Shown one piece after another: positions 16,711-24,657 of a stretch of DNA of 64,000 nucleotides. Position 1 is the stretch's first letter. Every line of letters starts with the position of its first letter. The stretch comes from Cryobacterium cryoconiti (lineage in GTDB: Bacteria > Actinomycetota > Actinomycetes > Actinomycetales > Microbacteriaceae). Both the position numbers and the translations under genes were made by a program. The notes beneath the pieces were generated by a model. The model worked only from the letters and a program-made list of their open reading frames with translations. It searched no databases and was not told the origin of the DNA. The stretch covers positions 120,382-184,381 of the forward strand of contig NZ_SOHA01000034.1 in NCBI RefSeq assembly GCF_004403065.1. Direction: 5' to 3'.

Positions 16711-16806
16711 GTGCATAACTCCTGCAATTTCGTCGGCGCCGACATCCCGACCCCGGAATTCCGGGGGTGGGGCGCGAACGCTTCAGAAATTGCAGGAGTT
16801 ATGCAC
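16711..16806. repeat. Long inverted repeat, 20-bp perfect arms with 56-bp spacer
   Basis: Arms 16711-16730 and 16787-16806 are exact reverse complements, containing TGCATAACTCCTGCA and its complement. The spacer has a small GAATTC-centred palindrome. It lies between the convergent aminotransferase and flavin oxidoreductase genes. It may be a bidirectional terminator or a dispersed palindromic element. Confidence 0.85.
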
Positions 16807-16818
16807 ATGGCCGGAGCT

Positions 16819-16875
16819 GGATGAGGGCCGGGTCGGGATGAGGGCCGGGCCGGATGAGGGCCGGGATGAGGTCAG
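16819..16875. repeat. Degenerate ~15-bp tandem repeat (GGATGAGGGCCGG)
   Basis: Four imperfect copies of GGATGAGGGCCGG follow the long inverted repeat. The remaining gap 16649-16898 shows no gene. Confidence 0.6.
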
Positions 16876-16898
16876 GCCAGAGGGCCGGGAAGCTGGTG

Positions 16899-17972
16899 CT
16901 AGTGCGCCAGGGCCGGGTAGTCCGTGTAGCCCTCGGCTCCGGCACCGTAGAAGGTGAGCGGATCGGGCGCGTTCAGCGGCAGGTCCTTGAGCCAGCGGGC
17001 GACCAGGTCGGGGTTGGCGATCACGGCACGTCCGACGACGACAGCATCGGCCAGGTCGTCGGCGATGATGGCCATCGCCTCGTCCCGGTTGGTGACCTCG
17101 CCGAAACCGCTGTTGACCAGGAGGGGACCTCCGAAACGGGTCCGCAACTGCTGCACGAGGTCACCGGCCGGCTCGCGGTGCAGGACGCTCAGGTAGGCCA
17201 GTCCCAGCGGGGCGAGTGCGTCGGCCAGGGCGCCGTACGTCGCCAGCACATCGGCGGCATCCGTCTCGAGGGCGTCCTGAATGTTGTGCTCTGGGGAGAC
17301 ACGGATGCCCACCCGGCCGGCACCGATAGCCTCGGCCACCGCGGTGACGACCTCAACGACGAAGCGCGCGCGGTTCTCCGGCGAGCCGCCGTAGATGTCG
17401 TCGCGCTGGTTGGAGGCGGGAGACAGGAACTCGTGCAGCAGGTAGCCGTTCGCGGAGTGGATCTCGACGCCGTCGAGTCCGGCGGCGATGGCGTTGCGGG
17501 AGGCCTGCACGAAGTCCGCGATCACGCCGGGGAGTTCGTCCGTCGTGAGGGCGTGCGGCACCGGGTAGGCGGCCTTGCCCTCGTAGGTGCGGGTCTCACC
17601 CGCAATGGCGATGGCGCTGGGTGCCACGACTTCGCGGCCGCCGTTCGTGCCTTCGTGCGTGACGCGACCGGCATGCATGACCTGGGCGACCAGGCGCCCG
17701 CCGGCGGAGTGCACGGCGTCGGCCACGTTGGTCCAGCCGGCGATCTGCTCGGGGGTCACGAGGCCGGGCTGGCCCGGGAAACCCTGGCCCGCGTGGCTGG
17801 GGTAGGTACCCTCGGTCACGATCAGGCCGAGGGACGCGCGCTGCTTGTAGTGCTCCACGACGAGGGGGCCGGGCACACCTTCGATGCCGGAACGCACCCG
17901 GGTCAGCGGCGCCATCACGAGCCGGTTGGGCAGTTGCAGGTCACCGAGGGTCAGCGGGGAGAAAAGATTCAC
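16899..17972 (-). CDS. Old yellow enzyme family NADH:flavin oxidoreductase / ene-reductase
   Basis: A 357-residue FMN-dependent TIM barrel. FSPLTLGDLQLPNRLVMAPLTR is the FMN-binding N-terminus, VHSAGGRLVAQVMHAGR carries the substrate-binding His region, GVEIHSANGYLLHEFLSPASN is the highly conserved core including Asn/Tyr, and GFGEVTNRDEA with DAVVVGRAVIANPDLV binds phosphate. It reduces activated C=C bonds with NAD(P)H. Start GTG 17972; an upstream in-frame extension lacks similarity. Divergent from the alpha/beta hydrolase, 163 bp apart. A role in detoxification of electrophiles is inferred from the family. Confidence 0.9.
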   Translation of the reverse strand: MNLFSPLTLGDLQLPNRLVMAPLTRVRSGIEGVPGPLVVEHYKQRASLGLIVTEGTYPSHAGQGFPGQPGLVTPEQIAGWTNVADAVHSAGGRLVAQVMHAGRVTHEGTNGGREVVAPSAIAIAGETRTYEGKAAYPVPHALTTDELPGVIADFVQASRNAIAAGLDGVEIHSANGYLLHEFLSPASNQRDDIYGGSPENRARFVVEVVTAVAEAIGAGRVGIRVSPEHNIQDALETDAADVLATYGALADALAPLGLAYLSVLHREPAGDLVQQLRTRFGGPLLVNSGFGEVTNRDEAMAIIADDLADAVVVGRAVIANPDLVARWLKDLPLNAPDPLTFYGAGAEGYTDYPALAH

Positions 17973-18135
17973 GAATAGCTCTTTCTGTGGGGCAGGGGTG
18001 CCATCGGGACGCGTGCGCCGCAGCCGGCCTGGGGAAGCAGGTTCCCCCTGATGGCAACGGCACCGATCCCTCACATATTCCGTTCCGCGAATGACAACGG
18101 GCAATCCACAGCGGCGGCCGTGACGAACCACCCCC

Positions 18136-19206
18136 ATGAGCATCCTCGCCCAGACCAGGCCGACCACCTATCCGCGGGTCCTGCCGAGCCGGATCCCCCC
18201 GGCGCCGAAAGTACCGGACCAGGGTGCCTACTGCCCGTTCCCGCTGACAAAGGATGCCCGCAGCCTGCGGCTCACGACGAGTTCCATGCGCCTGAGCCGG
18301 ACCACCGTCTCGGTTCGGCACGGCCGCCGCACCGGCAGCACCACGGCAACGATCCTGCTGCACGGCGCCGCCGGTTCGTGGACCACGTGGACGCCGCTGC
18401 TGGCCGCAGCCGACGCCTCCGGGCTGGCCCTGACCGACCTGATCATCCCCGACCTCCCCGGCTGGGGCGATTCGCCGTTCCCGGCCGATGGGCCCTCCCG
18501 CTCGATCGAGGCGACCGCGGCCGCCGTCGCCGAGATCGCCCGGGCACTCGGTTACACGTCGTGGAGCGTGATCGGCCATTCCCTGGGCGGCTTCGTCGCC
18601 CTCGAACTTGCCGCCTGCGAAACCCGGTCGACCGCGTTCGTCGGCCTCGTCTCGGCCACCACCTATTCGGTCATCGACACCGTGCGGCACCCGGTCGCCC
18701 GATTCGCCGCGCTGCCCGGGTATGGCGCCCTGCTGCCGGTGATGCGGGCTCTTGCCTGGGCCGGGCGCCATGGTGACGTCCTGATCCGACTACTCCACCG
18801 CACGAACCTGCTGCGCTTACTTGCGGCTCCGCTCTTTCGTCGTCCGCAGCTGCTGCACGAGAGCGTGGTCGGTGCGCTCGCCACCGAGCTGCGCCCGCAC
18901 GCCTTCGCCGTGGCATCCGATCTGGCCGGGGGCTACGACGCCGACCGGTCGTGGTCCCGGATCCAGTGCGCGGTGCGTGCGGTGCAGGGTGACGCCGACA
19001 TCTTCGTCGCGCACACGGATGCTGCGCGGCTCCATGCTGTCATCCCCCGCTTCGAGCACACCACAATGCCCGGCACCGGTCATTTCGCGCACGTGGAGAA
19101 GCCCTTCGCCACGCTGCGACACCTTGTGCCGGGCCTGCGTGGTCAGTTGTGCGGGATTCCGATCGTCAGCCCGCCGTCGATCACGAACTCGGCTCCGGTC
19201 GAGTAG
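18136..19206 (+). CDS. Alpha/beta hydrolase
   Basis: A 356-residue hydrolase. LLHGAAGSWTTW supplies the oxyanion-hole HG, GHSLGG (nucleophile Ser) sits near residue 154, Asp in VQGDADIFV is the acid, and the catalytic His lies in GTGHFAHVE. Residues 1-~55 precede the fold and have no clear domain, but third-position GC is very high there, so I keep ATG 18136; ATG 18286 is the alternative. The 3' end overlaps the antisense SDR gene by 64 bp. Substrate unknown. Confidence 0.8.
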   Translation: MSILAQTRPTTYPRVLPSRIPPAPKVPDQGAYCPFPLTKDARSLRLTTSSMRLSRTTVSVRHGRRTGSTTATILLHGAAGSWTTWTPLLAAADASGLALTDLIIPDLPGWGDSPFPADGPSRSIEATAAAVAEIARALGYTSWSVIGHSLGGFVALELAACETRSTAFVGLVSATTYSVIDTVRHPVARFAALPGYGALLPVMRALAWAGRHGDVLIRLLHRTNLLRLLAAPLFRRPQLLHESVVGALATELRPHAFAVASDLAGGYDADRSWSRIQCAVRAVQGDADIFVAHTDAARLHAVIPRFEHTTMPGTGHFAHVEKPFATLRHLVPGLRGQLCGIPIVSPPSITNSAPVE

Positions 19207-19877
19207 CTGGACTCGTCGCTGGCCAGGTACAGCACCAGGCTCGAGACCTCTTCAGGCTTCGCCCCGCGACGGAGGGGGATCTCGACCATGTTCACGTCGA
19301 GGGACTTGGTCATCGCCGTTTCGATGAACCCCGGGTGAATCGAGTTGACCCGGATGCCGAGAGGCGCCACGTCCAGTGCGACCGACTTCGTGATGCCGCG
19401 AACGCCGAACTTGGATGCGACGTAGGCGTGCAGCCCCGCACTGCCCAGGAGCCCTTCCACCGAGGAGACGTTGACGATCGATCCGCCGCCCCGCCGGGAC
19501 AGTGCCGGGATGGCGGCGCGCATTCCGAGGAACGTGCCGGTGAGGTTGATCTCCAGGGTGCGCGTCCACACGTCGATCGGAAAGTTCTCGATCGGGGCCG
19601 CGCTGGCGATGCCGGCGTTGTTGACGAGCACGTCGAGGCCGCCGAAGGTCTCGACTGTGAAGGTCACCGCCTGCGTCCAGTCCGCCTCCTCCGTGACGTT
19701 GAGGTGCACGTAGCGCGCATTCTCACCCAGTTCCGCCGCGAGGGCGGCTCCCTCGTCGTCGAGGAGGTCCCCGATGACGACCTGCGCTCCCTCGGAAAGC
19801 AGACGCCGGGCGTGCGATGCACCCATCCCCCGAGCGCCCCCACTGATCAGTGCGACTTTGCCTTGAACCCGACCCAT
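19143..19877 (-). CDS. Short-chain dehydrogenase/reductase
   Basis: A 244-residue classical SDR: GGARGMGASHARRL (cofactor GxxxGxG), DLLDDEG suggesting an NAD-preferring Asp after strand 2, NNAG at ~87, catalytic Ser in NVSSVEG and YVASK. The C-terminal YSTGAEFVIDGG is typical. It resembles 3-alpha/20-beta-hydroxysteroid dehydrogenase-type reductases, but the substrate is unproven. Start ATG 19877 has GGAGTTGGTC upstream. It is divergent from a TetR regulator with a likely operator between them, so that regulator probably controls it. Confidence 0.88.
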   Translation of the reverse strand: MGRVQGKVALISGGARGMGASHARRLLSEGAQVVIGDLLDDEGAALAAELGENARYVHLNVTEEADWTQAVTFTVETFGGLDVLVNNAGIASAAPIENFPIDVWTRTLEINLTGTFLGMRAAIPALSRRGGGSIVNVSSVEGLLGSAGLHAYVASKFGVRGITKSVALDVAPLGIRVNSIHPGFIETAMTKSLDVNMVEIPLRRGAKPEEVSSLVLYLASDESSYSTGAEFVIDGGLTIGIPHN

Positions 19878-19905
19878 GATGACCAACTCCTGATTTGAAA
19901 TTATA

Positions 19906-19928
19906 AGTAACTCATAAATGAGCGTACT
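19906..19928. promoter_or_regulatory. Candidate TetR operator (imperfect palindrome)
   Basis: AGTA-a-CTCAT, then AAATGAG-cg-TACT forms an imperfect palindrome centred on CTCATAAATGAG (19911-19922). It lies in the AT-rich gap between the divergent SDR and TetR genes, about 30 bp from the SDR start and 50 bp from the regulator start. Confidence 0.5.
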
Positions 19929-19966
19929 CCTTTCTTTTGTCCGACTGCCGAAGCCGGTCCGCCGCC

Positions 19967-19972
19967 TAGGCT
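19967..19972 (+). promoter_or_regulatory. -10 box TAGGCT of a leaderless promoter (TetR gene)
   Basis: TAGGCT ends 7 nt before ATG 19980. Confidence 0.5.
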
Positions 19973-19979
19973 GAAGGCG

Positions 19980-20660
19980 ATGGATCACAGCCAGGCGACC
20001 AGCGCCGCCCCGAACGAGGCTCCGACGAGCGCCGTCGCCCCCGGTCGGCGGGAGCGCAACAAGCAGGACAAGCAGTCCCGCATCCACACCGCCGCGGCGG
20101 CCCTGTTCACCGAGCGGGGCTACTCCGCGGTGACGACACAGGACATCGCCGACCGGGCGGATGTCGCCATCGGCACCCTCTTCCGGTATGCCTCATCGAA
20201 GGCGGAGCTGCTCCTGATGGTCTTCAACGACGACTGGCGCCGCAGCCTGGAGCACGAGCCTGCGGCGGCCGGCTCGGACCCGCGCACCCGGATCATGGCC
20301 CTGCTGGGGCCGCTGGTCACCGCAGGGGCCCGCCACCGGGAGAATACGGCCGTCTACCAGCGTGAGATCCTCTTCGGCGAACCGGGACCGTATCGCTCCG
20401 AGGCACTGACCCTGGTCGATCAGCTGGAAGAGGCGATCGGAACGGCGCTCCTCAGCTTCGACGGCACGATGCCCGGCGTCGAGCGCCTCCGACCGGGAAC
20501 GGATGCCTCGCTGGCGGCGCGCACCGTGTTCTCGGTGCTGCATATGGAACTGATCCGTGCGAGCATCGGGCGCTCGACCGCGACGGATCTGCCCCGGGTT
20601 CTCAGCGCCGAGATCGATGTGGTGCTGCACGGCCTCCTGCAGCCACCCGTCCCGCAGTAG
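19980..20660 (+). CDS. TetR/AcrR family transcriptional regulator
   Basis: A 226-residue repressor. The HTH spans ~35-80: RIHTAAAALFTERGYSAVTTQDIADRADVAIGTLFRYASSKAEL is read in three helices. The C-terminal ligand domain is diverse, as usual. Residues 1-25 are a flexible Ala/Pro tail. Start ATG 19980 is leaderless. The divergent SDR and the palindrome between them make it the likely local regulator. Confidence 0.88.
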   Translation: MDHSQATSAAPNEAPTSAVAPGRRERNKQDKQSRIHTAAAALFTERGYSAVTTQDIADRADVAIGTLFRYASSKAELLLMVFNDDWRRSLEHEPAAAGSDPRTRIMALLGPLVTAGARHRENTAVYQREILFGEPGPYRSEALTLVDQLEEAIGTALLSFDGTMPGVERLRPGTDASLAARTVFSVLHMELIRASIGRSTATDLPRVLSAEIDVVLHGLLQPPVPQ

Positions 20661-20717
20661 GGGGCGATCGCGGCGGCGTGGCGGATTCACTTGTCAACCG
20701 GGATCAATACGACCAAA

Positions 20718-20735
20718 CTGAGGATCATTCCTCAG
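20718..20735. other. Perfect 18-bp palindrome CTGAGGATCATTCCTCAG with 7-bp stem
   Basis: Stem CTGAGGA/TCCTCAG around TCAT. A second hairpin with AGGCC/GGCCT ends follows at 20737-20759. The pair lies in the gap between the TetR gene and the DUF7882 gene and could terminate the former or fold in the leader of the latter. Confidence 0.4.
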
Positions 20736-20793
20736 GAGGCCACTCGCTGTGGGCGGCCTTCTGCACAGCCCTATCGATTGAGAGCGGCGCGCC

Positions 20794-21198
20794 ATGGGTT
20801 CGTTGACGTATGACAGAGTCACGGTTGAGTTCGACGACCGGATTCTGGCACATCTCCAGATCGTGATCGTGCAGAAACTTCGCCGCGGGGAGAGTTTCCT
20901 GCTCTCCTGGCGCAACGCCGCCGAAGCCGGGAACGGTCGCAGTTCCGCCTGGCTGCATCCGGCCATCCCCCTGTACTTCAAGTTCTCCGGCGGCCAGCCG
21001 CCCAGCATCAACCCGCTCTGGCTCGCGCAGCTCACCCGTTCCGCGAACAGCTCGCAGGGTCTGGTTGCCACGGGCGAGGAGCGGGCGATGGCCGAGCCCG
21101 AACGGCCGGAACGATCCGAGCGAAGCCAGCGCCCGGACCAGAAGTTCACGGTGCGCGCCGCGCCTGCCTCGCAGGACACCATCGCCACCGACCTCTGA
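20794..21198 (+). CDS. DUF7882-type small protein
   Basis: A 134-residue protein. MGSLTYDRVTVEFDDRILAHLQ, then KLRRGESFLLSWRNA, GRSSAWLHPAIPLYFKFSG and a final TANS-like SANSSQGL match the DUF7882 family that is common, often multicopy, in Microbacteriaceae. These are sometimes labelled DNA-ligase-like, but no ligase motif is present. The last ~35 residues are a Glu/Arg/Ser-rich tail. Function unknown. Confidence 0.7.
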   Translation: MGSLTYDRVTVEFDDRILAHLQIVIVQKLRRGESFLLSWRNAAEAGNGRSSAWLHPAIPLYFKFSGGQPPSINPLWLAQLTRSANSSQGLVATGEERAMAEPERPERSERSQRPDQKFTVRAAPASQDTIATDL

Positions 21199-21210
21199 TC
21201 GTACGTCCCG

Positions 21211-22074
21211 TCAGCGTGGAACCACGGTGAACCGGCGCAGCGCCAGCGCGGGGTTGCGGGCGCGCACGGATTCCAGCCGCTCCGTCGCCACCCAGGCGAC
21301 CGCGACATCCGTCGTCTCGCCGATCGTGACCAGTTCCACACCCATCGGGTCGACCACCATGCTGTTGCCGACTCCCACCGGCGGCGCGTGGTCGGCCGCG
21401 GCCACGTAGACGGTGTTCTCCAGGGCCCGCGCGGTCAGCAGGGTGCGCCAGTGTTGTTCCTTCAATGGGCCCCGCACCCATTCCGCGGGCACCAGAACAA
21501 GCTCGACCCCCACGTCGACCAGGCGTCGCGTGACCTCCGGAAAACGGATGTCGTAGCAGGTCTGCATGCCCACCCGCACCCCCGCCACCTGGAACGTCTC
21601 GGGCTCCTGCACCGGTCCGGCCAGCACCCAGTCGGACTCGCGGTCGCCGAACGCATCGTAGAGGTGCAGTTTGCGATACTTCGCGACCAGGCGGCCGGCC
21701 GGGTCCAGGGCAACGAGCGTGTTCGAGAATCGGTCCGGGTCGTCGGTCGTCTCGAGCATGCCGGCCACGACATGCACGCCGAGATCGGCGGCGATCGTCC
21801 CCAGGGCCGCGACGAAGGCCCCGTCGAGCGGCTCGGACGCTGCGGCGAAGGACGGCCCCATCACCGGCTCGAAGAACGCTGAGTATTCGGGGAAGACGAT
21901 CAGCCGGGCCCCGCGGGCGACGGCCGTCCCGGCGAGCGCGCGCATGACGGAGAGGTTGGCGGCCTGGTCGGGACCGGGGGCGAATTGGGCCACGGCCACT
22001 CCCACACCAGACCCCACGGGGTGGGCGCCGGGATCGACGGCTGCGACAGCGCGGGTCACGCGGGGATCGATCAT
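21211..22074 (-). CDS. Nitrilase-superfamily carbon-nitrogen hydrolase
   Basis: A 287-residue amidase with the full triad: Glu in IVFPEYSAFF (~61), Lys in KYRKLHLYDAFG (~131) and Cys in MQTCYDIRFPE (~169). These match the Nit/omega-amidase-like branch, which hydrolyses small amides such as deaminated glutathione or 2-oxoacid amides. Start ATG 22074 has TAGGCT 6 nt upstream (leaderless). Monocistronic; convergent with DUF7882 (12 bp apart). The substrate is not determined. Confidence 0.85.
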   Translation of the reverse strand: MIDPRVTRAVAAVDPGAHPVGSGVGVAVAQFAPGPDQAANLSVMRALAGTAVARGARLIVFPEYSAFFEPVMGPSFAAASEPLDGAFVAALGTIAADLGVHVVAGMLETTDDPDRFSNTLVALDPAGRLVAKYRKLHLYDAFGDRESDWVLAGPVQEPETFQVAGVRVGMQTCYDIRFPEVTRRLVDVGVELVLVPAEWVRGPLKEQHWRTLLTARALENTVYVAAADHAPPVGVGNSMVVDPMGVELVTIGETTDVAVAWVATERLESVRARNPALALRRFTVVPR

Positions 22075-22080
22075 GCCGCC

Positions 22081-22086
22081 AGCCTA
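22081..22086 (-). promoter_or_regulatory. -10 box TAGGCT of a leaderless promoter (amidase gene)
   Basis: TAGGCT on the minus strand ends 6 nt before ATG 22074. Confidence 0.55.
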
Positions 22087-22193
22087 GCCGCCGTGGGAAA
22101 CCGCGAACCGGCCCGCCGCATCCGTGCCCGTCTGCCCGTCGACACCCGCAGGCAGCCCTGCCCGACCGGGTATCAGGGTTCAGCGAGGTGGCC

Positions 22194-22199
22194 TAACGT
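22194..22199 (+). promoter_or_regulatory. -10 box TAACGT of a leaderless promoter (membrane glycosyltransferase)
   Basis: TAACGT ends 6 nt before GTG 22206. Confidence 0.45.
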
Positions 22200-22205
22200 G
22201 TATGC

Positions 22206-23777
22206 GTGTCCTCCCCGTCTGTGGTTTCCCGCCTCGCTCGCACCGAAGCGCCGACCCGTCCCCCGGGTCGAACGGGTGGGCTGGCAGCGCTCCTCGGTCT
22301 GTTCGGCTTTCTCGTGTCGGTGGCCGGGTCATGGCAGCCGTCGTTCTGGGGCGACGAGGCGGCCAGCGTCATGTCGGCGGAACGGTCGATTCCCGGGTTG
22401 TTCGCGCTGCTCGGGAATGTCGATGCCGTGCACGGCGCCTACTACCTCGTTCTGCACGTCTGGATCGACCTCTTCGGGTCCTCCGAACTGTCGACCAGGG
22501 CCCTGAGCGCCCTGGCCGTCGGCGTCGCGACGGCCGGGACGTTCGCGCTGGCCCGCACCCTGATCTCCACCCGGGTCGGCGTGATCGCAGCCCTCGTCTT
22601 CGCGGTGCTCCCGCGGGTGACCTATATGGGCGCGGAGGCACGCTCCACCGCCATCGCCACGGCGGTCGCCGTCTGGCTGACCGTGCTGCTGGTGCGCCTG
22701 CTGCGCGACCGCGACCTGGATGCCGGCACGCGGTTCGCGCTCTGGGGCGGCTATTCCCTGTTGCTGGCCGCCGGCATCTACTTCTTCCTCTATGTGTTGC
22801 TCCTGGTTCCGGTTCTCGGCCTCGCCGTGCTGCTGCTGACGCCGAACGCAGGTGCCAGGATGGCGAGCCTTCGCGCCTGGGTGCTGGCGACCGCCGCCGG
22901 CCTCGCCCTGGCCGCACCCGTGATGCTGGCCAGTATCGAGCAGCGGGACCAGATCGCCTTCATCGGGCGCCGCCCTCCGATCGCGGTGCTGACCGCCGCG
23001 GTGTACCAGTGGTTCGGCAACACGTCCCTGGCGATTCTGGCCTGGGGTCTGGTGCTGGTGGCCGTCGTGCTGGTGTTCGCCGGCCTGGTCGTGACCGGCC
23101 GCGGTCGGTTCGCCGTGCCCATGGTCGAATCGGCGGGGCCGAACACCAGGGCCGCTCTGGCGGTGATGCTGGCCTGGATGATCCTGCCGAGCGCAGCACT
23201 CCTGATCGGCACACAGCTCATCACCCCGATGTACTCGCTACGGTACCTGTCGGTCTGCACACCGGCCGCCGCGATCGCCATCGCCGTGGGGATCGCCTGC
23301 CTGCGGCCACGCTGGACTCAGGCCGCGGCCCTCGTGCTCATCGCGGCGCTGGCCCTGCCCAGCTACCTCGACCAGCGCAGCGAATTCGGCAAGAATTACG
23401 GCGCCGACCTGCGTCAGGCGGCCGAGGTCGTGCGGGCCGGCGCCCAGCCGGGCGATGCGGTCGTGTTCGACGAGAGTGTGAGACCGTCGCGGAAACCCCG
23501 GCTGGCCCTGCACGTGTACCCGGACGCCTTCGCGGGACTGAACGACGTCACCCTGGGCCGCTCCTTCGACTCGACCGACGCCCTGTGGGATGTGACGCTG
23601 CCTCTGGCCGACGTCACCGACCGGCTCACCGGAACCGACCGGGTCTGGGTGCTGCAGTACGAGGGCAGCGGCGAGAATAGACGCGGGGACGACATCCGCA
23701 GCCTGCAGCAACTCGGCTTCACGGTCACGTCGTCGACCCTGCTGAACCGCACGCTCATCATCGAAATGGCAAGGTAG
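22206..23777 (+). CDS. Polytopic GT-C type membrane glycosyltransferase (PMT/ArnT-like)
   Basis: A 523-residue protein with about 10 membrane helices and a soluble C-terminal domain (~390-523). The first extracytoplasmic loop contains WQPSFWGDEAASVMSAERS, where the Asp-Glu is the catalytic acidic pair of GT-C enzymes. HGAYYLVLHVWIDLFG follows, also typical. It likely uses a polyprenyl-phosphate sugar, and the next gene makes polyprenyl-phosphate mannose (4-bp gap), so protein or glycolipid mannosylation outside the membrane is a reasonable inference. The start is GTG 22206. Confidence 0.82.
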   Translation: MSSPSVVSRLARTEAPTRPPGRTGGLAALLGLFGFLVSVAGSWQPSFWGDEAASVMSAERSIPGLFALLGNVDAVHGAYYLVLHVWIDLFGSSELSTRALSALAVGVATAGTFALARTLISTRVGVIAALVFAVLPRVTYMGAEARSTAIATAVAVWLTVLLVRLLRDRDLDAGTRFALWGGYSLLLAAGIYFFLYVLLLVPVLGLAVLLLTPNAGARMASLRAWVLATAAGLALAAPVMLASIEQRDQIAFIGRRPPIAVLTAAVYQWFGNTSLAILAWGLVLVAVVLVFAGLVVTGRGRFAVPMVESAGPNTRAALAVMLAWMILPSAALLIGTQLITPMYSLRYLSVCTPAAAIAIAVGIACLRPRWTQAAALVLIAALALPSYLDQRSEFGKNYGADLRQAAEVVRAGAQPGDAVVFDESVRPSRKPRLALHVYPDAFAGLNDVTLGRSFDSTDALWDVTLPLADVTDRLTGTDRVWVLQYEGSGENRRGDDIRSLQQLGFTVTSSTLLNRTLIIEMAR

Positions 23778-23781
23778 CTCC

Positions 23782-24537
23782 ATGGCTCGGACCCTGATCA
23801 TCATCCCGACCTACAACGAACGTGACAATATCGCGTCGATCGTGGGCCGAGTGCGGGCGAGCGTGCCGGCGGGCGACGTGCTCGTGGTGGATGATTCCTC
23901 CCCCGACGGCACGGGAGCGCTGGCCGACGCGCTGGCCGCCGCGGATTCCCAGGTACACACGCTGCACCGCACTCGGAAGGAGGGCCTCGGCGCCGCCTAC
24001 CTCGAAGCGTTCACCTGGGGTCTGTCCCGCGGCTACGAACGGTTGGTGCAGCTCGATGCCGACGGATCGCACCTCCCCGAACAGCTGCCGGCGCTGCTGA
24101 GGGCGACGGATGCGGCCGACGTGGTGCTGGGCTCGCGCTGGGTGACCGGCGGCGCGGTCGAGAACTGGCCGTGGCACCGCCGCCTGCTGTCTCGGGGTGG
24201 TTCCGTCTACTCGCGCGTTCTGCTGCGCCTGCGCCAGCGTGACGTCACCGGCGGTTACCGCGTCTACTCCGCCCACGCGCTCGAGCGCATGGACCTGTCC
24301 AGTGTCGACAGCCTGGGCTACTGCTTCCAGATCGACATGCTGCTGCGTGCGGTGCGGGCCGGGCTCACGGTGGTCGAGATTCCGATCACATTCGTGGAAC
24401 GCACCCTCGGATCCTCGAAGATGAGCGGCTCGATCGTGGCCGAGGCCATGGGTCGGGTCACGATCTGGGGTCTCACCGGCAGGAACGCCCGCCGCGCTGC
24501 TGTGCTCCCACCGGCATCCGTGCCGCAGGGCCGCTGA
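23782..24537 (+). CDS. Polyprenol-phosphate mannosyltransferase (Ppm1/DPM-like)
   Basis: A 251-residue GT2 enzyme. LIIIPTYNERDNI at the start, VVDDSSPDGTG, RTRKEGLGAAYLEAF and QLDADGSHLPEQLP (DxD) match dolichol-phosphate mannose synthases of the soluble type. GGYRVYS and FVERTLGSSKMSG are also conserved. No C-terminal membrane helices are present. It transfers mannose from GDP-mannose to polyprenyl phosphate at the inner face. The substrate of the partner GT-C enzyme directly upstream is therefore explained. Confidence 0.88.
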   Translation: MARTLIIIPTYNERDNIASIVGRVRASVPAGDVLVVDDSSPDGTGALADALAAADSQVHTLHRTRKEGLGAAYLEAFTWGLSRGYERLVQLDADGSHLPEQLPALLRATDAADVVLGSRWVTGGAVENWPWHRRLLSRGGSVYSRVLLRLRQRDVTGGYRVYSAHALERMDLSSVDSLGYCFQIDMLLRAVRAGLTVVEIPITFVERTLGSSKMSGSIVAEAMGRVTIWGLTGRNARRAAVLPPASVPQGR

Positions 24538-24597
24538 CCGGGCGGCCTGACGGAGTCCCCGCCCTCCCCGTCACCCGCCCCAGGCGCGTGACTTCTG

Positions 24598-24644
24598 GTC
24601 AGTCTGACTATAAGATGGTCCCATTCAGTTAGAGTCAGATTGAC
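24598..24644. promoter_or_regulatory. Paired NrtR-type operator around the nrtR promoter
   Basis: Two inverted repeats of the form GTCA-N3-TGAC occur at 24598-24608 (GTCAGTCTGAC) and 24634-24644 (GTCAGATTGAC), 36 bp centre to centre. A TATAAG -10-like hexamer (24609-24614) touches the first box. They precede nrtR and the nad genes, which suggests autoregulation and control of the operon. Confidence 0.65.
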
Positions 24645-24657
24645 CTTTACCGAGTGG

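Noticed and set aside
20794..21198. DNA-ligase-like annotation
   Set aside because: No KxDG or other ligase motif; the sequence fits DUF7882.
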